Assembly: GCA_020433835.1 (NCBI GenBank)
Contig: JAGRBY010000549.1
Span: forward strand, 1 to 5,007
Origin: Anaerolineae bacterium
Lineage (GTDB): Bacteria; Chloroflexota; Anaerolineae; 4572-78; J111
Direction: 5' to 3'
Length of the DNA stretch: 5,007 bases
The translations under genes and the position numbers were made by a program. Below, piece by piece: positions 1-5,007 of this stretch. The notes below the pieces were generated by a model. The model ran no database searches. It saw nothing but the letters and a program-made list of their open reading frames with translations, and had not been told where the DNA came from. How positions within the stretch are numbered: the stretch's first letter is position 1; every line of letters begins with the position of its first letter.

Positions 1-625
1 CGCCGCATAGCAGCGGCGCAAAAATTTCCAACACCGAGCCATCAAAGCCCAACGATATTTTGTGCAAGATGCGGTCGGCAGCCGTCCATCGATAAAATGA
101 CTCGGCCCAGGTGAAGTGAAGAACCAGCGAACGGTGAGGCATCATGACCCCTTTGGGCCGACCGGTTGAGCCGGAGGTATAAATGATATAGGCCAGGTTG
201 TCGGGCGTCACGCCGCTTTCGGGATTTTCCTGATGGTGTTCGGCTATGGCTTCCCAATCTGATGACAGACAGACCACCTTGGCGTTGTAATCCGGTAACC
301 GATCCTGTAACCAAGGCTGGACTAACACGATCGGAGACTGGGTGTCCTGTAGCGTAAAGGCCAAACGATTAGGCGGATAATCTGGATCGAGCGGCACATA
401 AGCGCCACCCGCTTTCAGAACCCCCAACATAGCCGCGATGGCTTCCGGTGATTGTTCCATAAGAATGGCGACGCATATTTCCGGATCAACGCCTAGCTCC
501 CTGAGATAATGGGCCAGTTGATTGGCCCGAATGTTGAGTTCACGGTAGGTTATTTGCTGATCTTCAAAGATCAAGGCGATAGCATCGGGAGTGCGCTTGA
601 CCTGTTCTTCAAACAACTGATGGAG
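1..625 (-). other. Adenylation domain of downstream NRPS, N-terminal part (A1-A4), truncated by window
   Basis: Visible cores are A1 ITYRELN, A2 LKAGGAYVPLDPDYP, A3 YTSGSTGRPKGV and A4 FDGSVLEIF (residues 728-736). Only three pocket positions are inside the window: Asp729, Gly730 and Leu733, giving a code that begins D-G-L. The Asp indicates an alpha-amino acid. The substrate cannot be assigned without the sequence beyond the left edge. Confidence 0.92.
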
Positions 626-2227
626 ACACTTATCTTTGGGATAATTGGCCTGAGTATCATTCCATTCAACGAGAATTTGGTGACGTTCCGCCTCGGTCAG
701 CAAGGGCAAATCCGCAATACGTTGTTGAGGATTCGCCGCAAGGCCGGCCAGCAACATCTGAAAGTGGCCCATCATGCGGTCGATAGTCGCCGCTTCAAAC
801 AGGTCAGGGTTGTAGATGCAGTAACCATCAAGTTCGCCTGCCTCTTCCCAGAGGTGTAGTTCCATGTCCAGGCGGGATCTATACACTTCCGCCCCCAGGC
901 GGCTCACCCGTAGCCCCGACAGTTCAAACGCATCGAGTGGGGCATTCTGGAGAGCAAAGACAATCTGCACCAGAGGACTGTGGTTTAAATTTCGATCCGG
1001 CTGCAGCGCTTCCACCAACCGCTCAAAGGGTAAGTCTTGATGATCATACGCCGCCTGGCTCACCTGGCGAACTTGAGCCAGTAACTCCAAAAAGGTTGGG
1101 TTGCCTGATAGGTCGGTGCGCAGCACCAGGGTGTTAACAAAAAAACCGATCAGGGGTTCGATCTCTTTGCGGTTACGGTTGGCTATGGGCGAACCGACGA
1201 CAATGTCTTCCTGACCACTGTAACGCATCAGCAAGATTTGGAAAGCCGTCAGTAGAGTCATGAACAGAGTCGAATCTGACTGTCTGCTGAGCTGCTGTAG
1301 CTGCCGGGTTAATTCCGCGCCAATGCGAAAACGGGCCAAATCGCCCCGAAATGTTTGAGTCGGAGGTCGGGGACGGTCGGTCGGGAGTTGCAGCAGTTGC
1401 GGCGCGTCGGCAAGTTGATCTTGCCAATAGGCTAGTTGCTGCTCCAGGATTTTGCCCTGCAACCACTCGCGCTGCCAAACGGCAAAATCGGCATATTGAA
1501 TGGCCAGTTCAGGTAAAGCGCTTGGCCGGCCCTGAGCAAAAGATTCGTAGAGAGCCGTTATCTCCCGAACCAAAATGCCTAACGACCAGCCATCCGAGGC
1601 GCTGTGATGCATCGTCAATAGCAGTACATACTGTTCCGCAGCCAACTGCAACAATTTTGCCCGCAACATGAAGTCCCTGGATAAATCAAAGGGGGCGAGG
1701 GCTTCCTCCGCAGCCAGGCGCTTCACTTCGGCCTCTTGTACTTCGGGCAGCATGTGCCGCAAGTCGATCAAATTTAGACTCACCGGCCTACTCGTCCCGA
1801 TTACCTGCCTTGCTTCGTCATTTATCATCGTAAAGGTGGTACGCAGGCTCTCGTGACGTCTCACGATTTCCGTGAGCGTTTGTTTCAAAGCAGCCGTATC
1901 AAGCTGACCATCCAGCTTCAGCGCGAGAGGGATGTTATAGGCCGCCCCACTTCCAAGTTGATCCAACAACCACAGCCGCTGCTGGGCATAGGAGAGGGGC
2001 AACGCTCCGTTTCGAGGAACCGGTTGGATTGAGGGCTGGGGTACACCGTCTTGGGCTTGGCGTAAAAAGTCAATAATTTCTATTTTGCGATCTCGAACCT
2101 GATCCCGTAGAGCGGGCGTAATGGCGCCTTTGGGCGACCGCGAACGGAGTTGGTCTTCTTCTATCCATAACTTTACGCCCCGGCTGTGGAGGGTTGTGAT
2201 AAGCTGTTCGACAGTCGTTTCTACCAT
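1..2227 (-). CDS. Nonribosomal peptide synthetase, N-terminal part: TubC docking - C (LCL) - A (3' partial)
   Basis: This is the next synthetase of the assembly line. It accepts the peptidyl chain from the preceding protein and condenses it with the amino acid chosen by its own adenylation domain. I translated 742 codons from ATG 2225-2227 to the left edge without a stop. That ATG is the only reasonable start: an in-frame TGA lies at 2246-2248 with no start codon between, a GAGG Shine-Dalgarno sits 7 nt upstream, and the protein begins directly with a docking domain. Order: docking domain 1-58; condensation domain about 76-500; adenylation domain from about 535, with A1 near 560-564 (TYREL), A2 604-615, A3 683-694 and A4 728-736. 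The rest of the adenylation domain and the carrier lie beyond the window. The start overlaps the end of the previous gene by 7 bp, which suggests translational coupling. Confidence 0.96.
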   Translation of the reverse strand, partial: MVETTVEQLITTLHSRGVKLWIEEDQLRSRSPKGAITPALRDQVRDRKIEIIDFLRQAQDGVPQPSIQPVPRNGALPLSYAQQRLWLLDQLGSGAAYNIPLALKLDGQLDTAALKQTLTEIVRRHESLRTTFTMINDEARQVIGTSRPVSLNLIDLRHMLPEVQEAEVKRLAAEEALAPFDLSRDFMLRAKLLQLAAEQYVLLLTMHHSASDGWSLGILVREITALYESFAQGRPSALPELAIQYADFAVWQREWLQGKILEQQLAYWQDQLADAPQLLQLPTDRPRPPTQTFRGDLARFRIGAELTRQLQQLSRQSDSTLFMTLLTAFQILLMRYSGQEDIVVGSPIANRNRKEIEPLIGFFVNTLVLRTDLSGNPTFLELLAQVRQVSQAAYDHQDLPFERLVEALQPDRNLNHSPLVQIVFALQNAPLDAFELSGLRVSRLGAEVYRSRLDMELHLWEEAGELDGYCIYNPDLFEAATIDRMMGHFQMLLAGLAANPQQRIADLPLLTEAERHQILVEWNDTQANYPKDKCLHQLFEEQVKRTPDAIALIFEDQQITYRELNIRANQLAHYLRELGVDPEICVAILMEQSPEAIAAMLGVLKAGGAYVPLDPDYPPNRLAFTLQDTQSPIVLVQPWLQDRLPDYNAKVVCLSSDWEAIAEHHQENPESGVTPDNLAYIIYTSGSTGRPKGVMMPHRSLVLHFTWAESFYRWTAADRILHKISLGFDGSVLEIFAPLLCG
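728..2002 (-). other. Condensation domain, LCL type
   Basis: This domain forms the peptide bond between the upstream peptidyl thioester and the amino acid on its own carrier. Motifs in order: C1 LSYAQQRLW (78-86), C2 RHESLRTTF (124-132), C3 HHSASDG (207-213) with the catalytic second His208 and with Asp212, C4 YADFAVWQ (245-252), C5 IGFFVNTLVLR (360-370), C6 HQDLPFERLVE (396-406), C7 RNLNHSPL (412-419). The C1 form and the C3 context MHHSASDGWS are those of LCL domains, which take an L-configured donor. This agrees with the absence of an epimerase after the upstream carrier. Confidence 0.93.
2054..2227 (-). other. TubC-type N-terminal docking domain
   Basis: Residues 1-58 of the downstream protein fit the family pattern: a first helix, then RGVKLWIEEDQLRSRSPKG forming a beta-hairpin, then two helices rich in Arg, Lys and Glu. 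In this family the domain sits ahead of a condensation domain and recognises the C-terminal peptide of the preceding synthetase. Basic residues Arg28, Arg30 and Lys33 in or near the hairpin could contact the glutamate run of the upstream protein. Confidence 0.88.
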
Positions 2228-5007
2228 ACTTCTTCCTCTTCCTCTTCATTCGGTATCAACTGCTCAGTAGGACGCATGGCCTGGGCTGCTCTAAGCGCAT
2301 CGAGCCGTTCAGCCAGGCCGGCCACCGTAGGGCGTTCGAATAAGTCTCGCAGCGGGATGTTCACCGAGAAGGCTTCGCGCACTCTGGAGATGACTTGCGT
2401 CGCCAGGAGTGAATGGCCGCCCAACTCAAAGAAGTCATCGTGAATGCCCACCTGTTCAAGCCCCAATACCTCCGACCAAATACGAACAATGATTTCCTCG
2501 GTCGCTGTGCCGGGCGGGACAAAGTTATTTGAAATTCCACTGCGCAGTATCACCGGTGAAGGCAACATGTGGCGGTCCACCTTGCCGTTGGGTGTCAGAG
2601 GCAGGGCGTCCAAGACCATAAAGGCTGAGGGCACCATATAGTCCGGCAGCTTACGCTGCAAATATTCACGCACCTGAGGTATGAGGGCGCGGTATAATTT
2701 GCCCAACAATGGGTTGTTGCCATAGGCCGGCCATGGCCGGCGTGTCCGCTCCGGGGTAGGCAGCACAGTCAGCATCTCGCGGCCGTTGTTAGTTTGTCGG
2801 CTAAATACCACATCCATTGCCCCCGGCGCACCGGCCGACCACGAGACATGAACGGTGTAGGGCAATTCCTTACTTAACGCCCACAGTTCTTCCGGGTCGA
2901 TGCCCCTATCGACGCGGGGCAAGTATCGGCGCAACTGGCCTACCGTCTGCTCCTGGGCCTTGGTCAGCCAGGCCAAGGTCTCCATTTCTGTTTGAAGGCG
3001 GGCATTGGGCACCCGGCGTAGCCCCAATCGCTGCGGCTGTTGCTCGTTCAGCCGTTGGCGCACCGTGGCAACCGTCAGTTCGGCCTGCTGCCAATCCACC
3101 CAGTCAACCGTTGCCTCGTGGTGGTGACGCTGACTGTCCGCGGCTACCTGCTGACCGTTTACCGTTGGCTGATCATCGGTCGCGCCTGCCTGCAAGACTA
3201 CCTGATATCGAAATCGGGTTAGTTCGTTGTGATAAACTCCCCGCTTTAGCGAAATCTGCACGCGCTCGATCTGGGGCAACTGGTCCCTCAGGGCGTAGAA
3301 GAACGCCGGATCGATCAGTAGCTCGTCTTCATCCAGCAACCGCTGCTGCACCTGCCGTTCAAGCTGTTCGCGAGTCGCTTCCTCCGGCGCTTGATACAAC
3401 TGCACCGACACCTGGTAGGCCATCGACAGGGCATGGTTACGGACATCGCCCACATAAATGAAGCCACCGGGCTTGACCACGTTGACCGCACCGGCCAACA
3501 CGCGTCGTAGATAATCGACACTGGGGAAGTATTGCACAATCGAGTTCAAGATAACAAGGTCGAATGCGCCGGACGGGATATCCGTAAAGTCATCCGCCAG
3601 GCAGGCTAATAAGGTGATATGATCCAGGTCGGTTGAGGCCTGTTTTAATTTCTGAACGTGTTTGAGAGCGGCCTGTGAGTAGTCGGTTCCCCAGTAGGTT
3701 GTACACTCCGGCGCCAGTCGCGACAGCAGCAGCCCCGTACCACAGCCAATTTCCAAAACGTGATCGGGCTTAAGCGCCCGAATCTCGGCGACCGTGTGCT
3801 CCACCCACTCCCGCATTTCTGCTTCAGGGATGGGTAGCCCGGTGTAGGAACTGTTCCAGCCGCTGAGGTTGAAATCTAAATCGGTTTGCAAGGAAGACTG
3901 GCCGTAGGTCTCTTCATAGAGATTCTGCCAGAGCGACACAAATTCCGTCTGGGCCGTTTCACTTACATCTGAAGGCACCAGATATGCGACCAGTCGCTTA
4001 TCACCGGGCTGCTCTTCCCGCATCACCACAACCGCTTCTTGTACATGCGGATGATCGGTAAGCGTCGTTTCAATTTCGCCCAATTCGATCCGAAAACCAC
4101 GCAGCTTGACCTGATGATCGATCCGTCCCAAAAACTCGATATTGCCGTCCGGTCGATAACGCCCTAAATCACCGGTTTTGTACAAGCATCCTTCACCAAA
4201 GGGATTGGGCACAAATTTCTCTGCCGTAAGCTCTGGACGATTGTGGTAGCCCAGAGCCAAACCATCGCCGCCGATAAACAGTTCCCCCGGCACACCCACG
4301 GGAACCGGCTGCAGATTCCGGTCTAGCAGATAGACCTGGGTATTGGAGATTGGCCGTCCGATGGGCACCGTGATGGCGTTTTTAGACACATTTTCAACCC
4401 GGTACCAGGAGGTGAACGTCGTGCTCTCGGTTGGTCCATAGACGTGCAGTAAAACCTCCGGAGCACCGTTCTGGAGAACGGTTCTAACGGACACGGGATC
4501 AACGGCTTCACCTCCAAACAGCAGGCAGCGCAGCGATTGAAACGCATCGGGTACAGCTTGGACGATTTGATTAAACAGCGCGGTCGTCAGAAAAAGGATA
4601 CTGATCCGCTGCCGGCGGAGATAGGCGGCAAATTGCTGCGGGACCAACGTTACCTCTCGCGGAACCCCCACCAGCGTAGCACCGTGAAGCAGCGCCCCCC
4701 AGATTTCAAAGGTCGCCGCATCGAAAGAGGCATTCGAAGCCTGGGCGATGCGGTCAGCCGCGGTTAAGTCGATGTAGTTGGTATTGAAAACCAAGCGATT
4801 GATGGCCCGGTGGGGAATGGTCACGCCCTTGGCCTTGCCCGTTGAACCCGACGTATACATGACATAGGCCGGTTGAGCGGGATCAACGATACTAATGGGC
4901 CTGGTTTCCGGCTGTAAGGCAATCTCATTCCAGTCGGCATCGATATAGACCTGGGTGACCGGGGTGGTGAGAAATTTGTCGGCAAACTGCTGCTGCATCA
5001 CCAAAAC
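2221..5007 (-). CDS. Nonribosomal peptide synthetase, C-terminal part: A (with embedded N-methyltransferase) - PCP (5' partial)
   Basis: This is the last module of a multimodular peptide synthetase. It activates an amino acid as its adenylate, loads it on the carrier domain and probably N-methylates it. The frame is open from the right edge to TAG at 2221-2223. No true start is visible: the TTG at 5002-5004 lies inside the adenylation fold, so A1, A2 and any condensation domain lie outside the window. Numbering residues from that codon, A3 is at 47-61, A4 94-102, A5 189-195, A6 240-253, A7 275-280, A8 293-312, methyltransferase about 350-735, A9 786-792, A10 806-811 with catalytic Lys808, and carrier Ser865. 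All visible catalytic motifs are intact and I see no frameshift. No epimerase or thioesterase follows the carrier, so the chain must pass to another protein, presumably the product of the overlapping next gene. The exact product is not identifiable. Confidence 0.97.
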   Translation of the reverse strand, partial: VLVMQQQFADKFLTTPVTQVYIDADWNEIALQPETRPISIVDPAQPAYVMYTSGSTGKAKGVTIPHRAINRLVFNTNYIDLTAADRIAQASNASFDAATFEIWGALLHGATLVGVPREVTLVPQQFAAYLRRQRISILFLTTALFNQIVQAVPDAFQSLRCLLFGGEAVDPVSVRTVLQNGAPEVLLHVYGPTESTTFTSWYRVENVSKNAITVPIGRPISNTQVYLLDRNLQPVPVGVPGELFIGGDGLALGYHNRPELTAEKFVPNPFGEGCLYKTGDLGRYRPDGNIEFLGRIDHQVKLRGFRIELGEIETTLTDHPHVQEAVVVMREEQPGDKRLVAYLVPSDVSETAQTEFVSLWQNLYEETYGQSSLQTDLDFNLSGWNSSYTGLPIPEAEMREWVEHTVAEIRALKPDHVLEIGCGTGLLLSRLAPECTTYWGTDYSQAALKHVQKLKQASTDLDHITLLACLADDFTDIPSGAFDLVILNSIVQYFPSVDYLRRVLAGAVNVVKPGGFIYVGDVRNHALSMAYQVSVQLYQAPEEATREQLERQVQQRLLDEDELLIDPAFFYALRDQLPQIERVQISLKRGVYHNELTRFRYQVVLQAGATDDQPTVNGQQVAADSQRHHHEATVDWVDWQQAELTVATVRQRLNEQQPQRLGLRRVPNARLQTEMETLAWLTKAQEQTVGQLRRYLPRVDRGIDPEELWALSKELPYTVHVSWSAGAPGAMDVVFSRQTNNGREMLTVLPTPERTRRPWPAYGNNPLLGKLYRALIPQVREYLQRKLPDYMVPSAFMVLDALPLTPNGKVDRHMLPSPVILRSGISNNFVPPGTATEEIIVRIWSEVLGLEQVGIHDDFFELGGHSLLATQVISRVREAFSVNIPLRDLFERPTVAGLAERLDALRAAQAMRPTEQLIPNEEEEEEVW
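2224..2250 (-). other. Acidic C-terminal tail, probable docking peptide (SLiM)
   Basis: The upstream protein ends with Asn, six Glu and Val-Trp just after the carrier domain. In TubB/TubC-type systems, a short linear motif of acidic and hydrophobic residues at the C-terminus of one synthetase binds the beta-hairpin of the N-terminal docking domain of the next. The composition and position fit that role, and the next gene encodes such a docking domain. The pairing itself is inferred. Confidence 0.7.
2228..2244 (-). promoter_or_regulatory. Shine-Dalgarno of the downstream NRPS, inside the glutamate codons of the upstream gene
   Basis: On the minus strand this reads GAGGAAGAGGAAGAAGT directly before the ATG. 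The proximal GAGG (2235-2238) lies 7 nt from the start codon, a near-ideal spacing. A second GAGG lies at 2241-2244. The same bases encode Glu codons of the acidic tail. Together with the 7 bp gene overlap this supports coupled translation of the two synthetases and fixes the start of the second gene. Confidence 0.8.
2299..2508 (-). other. Peptidyl carrier (thiolation) domain of upstream NRPS
   Basis: The motif DDFFELGGHSLLATQ contains the serine (residue 865, codon 2410-2412) that receives the 4'-phosphopantetheine arm. It is followed by the typical helix and the LFERPTVAGLA segment. The domain carries the (N-methyl-)aminoacyl and then the peptidyl thioester. It is the last folded domain of the protein, only about 25 residues before the acidic C-terminus. 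Confidence 0.95.
2726..2741. repeat. Perfect 16-bp palindrome within the NRPS coding sequence
   Basis: The sequence GCCGGCCATGGCCGGC is its own reverse complement. It lies in codons for the R-P-W-P-A stretch where the adenylation fold resumes after the methyltransferase. It has no unpaired loop, no T-run follows it and it lies mid-gene, so it is not a terminator. No function is assigned. Confidence 0.6.
2800..3957 (-). other. Embedded S-adenosylmethionine-dependent N-methyltransferase domain
   Basis: About 390 residues are inserted between A8 and A9 of the adenylation domain, the usual site of NRPS N-methyltransferases. The entry motif GWNSSYTG is at residues 382-389. The SAM-binding glycine loop VLEIGCGTG is at 416-424. 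NSIVQYFP is at 487-494, and the exit signature GIDPEELWAL is at 701-710. In this family the domain transfers a methyl group from SAM to the alpha-amino group of the carrier-bound amino acid before peptide bond formation. The SAM loop and the following motifs are intact, so activity is expected. C-methylation is less likely, because C-methyltransferases in NRPS/PKS proteins usually sit elsewhere and have different motifs, but sequence alone does not exclude it. Confidence 0.9.
3976..5007 (-). other. Adenylation domain core of upstream NRPS (A3-A8), predicted Ile/Val-type specificity
   Basis: The ATP-binding loop reads YTSGSTGKAKG and A5 reads YGPTE. I aligned the sequence by eye to the GrsA phenylalanine adenylation domain. 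The pocket residues are Asp95, Ala96, Phe99, Phe138, Leu162, Gly164, Val188, Thr196 and Phe197, plus Lys808, giving DAFFLGVTFK. The Asp at the first position indicates an alpha-amino acid substrate. The code differs at two positions from a published Ile code (DAFFYGITFK) and at three from another (DGFFLGVVYK). It also resembles a Val code (DAFWIGGTFK). A branched aliphatic residue, most likely Ile, is therefore an inference. The C-terminal subdomain is interrupted after A8 by the methyltransferase and resumes with A9 (LPDYMVP) and A10 (NGKVDR) at about 2560-2772. Confidence 0.85.

Noticed and set aside
42..314. Minus-strand open frame of 90 codons
   Set aside because: It is in a different frame from the downstream NRPS, whose own frame here encodes the A3 and A4 cores. 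The short frame is an overlap artefact.
509..859. Plus-strand open frame of 116 codons
   Set aside because: It is antisense to the condensation-adenylation linker region of the downstream NRPS, which is fully open and carries family motifs. No domain is recognisable in the plus-strand translation.
1351..1671. Plus-strand open frame of 106 codons and the other short antisense frames (937-1137, 1668-1856, 2186-2443, 2444-2641, 4537-4767)
   Set aside because: All are antisense to conserved NRPS domains and show no independent coding signature.
2221..2250. Possibility that the two NRPS genes are one gene broken by a frameshift
   Set aside because: The upstream frame ends after a plausible docking tail. 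The downstream frame has its own Shine-Dalgarno, ATG and TubC-type docking domain. This is a normal inter-protein junction.
2817..3461. Long plus-strand open frame of 214 codons opposite the methyltransferase
   Set aside because: It is antisense to intact, motif-rich methyltransferase coding sequence, its translation is Pro/Arg/Ala-rich without a recognisable domain, and I see no convincing start context. It is a shadow of the real gene.
5002..5004. TTG (followed by GTG and ATG) as the true start of the upstream gene
   Set aside because: The frame stays open to the window edge and these codons lie within the adenylation fold just before A3. A start here would lack A1 and A2, so the gene begins upstream of the window.

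Overview
The window is almost entirely coding on the minus strand. It holds two consecutive, partial genes of a modular nonribosomal peptide synthetase (NRPS) assembly line. Transcription runs from high to low coordinates. The upstream gene enters from the right edge and ends at 2221. The downstream gene starts at 2227 and runs out of the left edge. The two overlap by 7 bp, so they are almost certainly one transcription unit.

Upstream gene (2221-5007): the C-terminal part of an NRPS protein, in the order adenylation domain (from just before core A3), a methyltransferase inserted between cores A8 and A9, the end of the adenylation domain (A9, A10), a peptidyl carrier domain, and a short tail ending in six glutamates plus Val-Trp. 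The ten-residue specificity code reads DAFFLGVTFK. This resembles codes for branched aliphatic residues, with Ile favoured and Val possible. With the N-methyltransferase, the module is inferred to add an N-methylated Ile/Val-like residue.

Downstream gene (1-2227): the N-terminal part of the next NRPS protein. It has a TubC-type N-terminal docking domain, a complete and apparently active LCL-type condensation domain, and the first part of an adenylation domain (A1 to A4), cut by the window edge. The acidic tail of the first protein and the basic docking domain of the second look like a cognate pair. They would pass the growing peptide from the carrier domain of the first protein to the condensation domain of the second. 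The codons for the glutamate run also supply the Shine-Dalgarno sequence of the second gene.

Organism: a bacterium of moderate GC content (mid-fifties per cent by eye, not computed). TubC-type docking and A-domain-embedded N-methyltransferases with these motifs are common in NRPSs of cyanobacteria, myxobacteria and some Chloroflexota. The sequence alone does not decide between them. I saw no copy of the HIP1 octamer (GCGATCGC), which weakly argues against a HIP1-rich cyanobacterium. I saw no RNA gene, mobile element, CRISPR array, promoter or terminator, and no non-coding stretch. The enzymes belong to a known class. What deserves a second look is the junction between the genes, the predicted product chemistry and a recurrent GGCCGGCC octamer.
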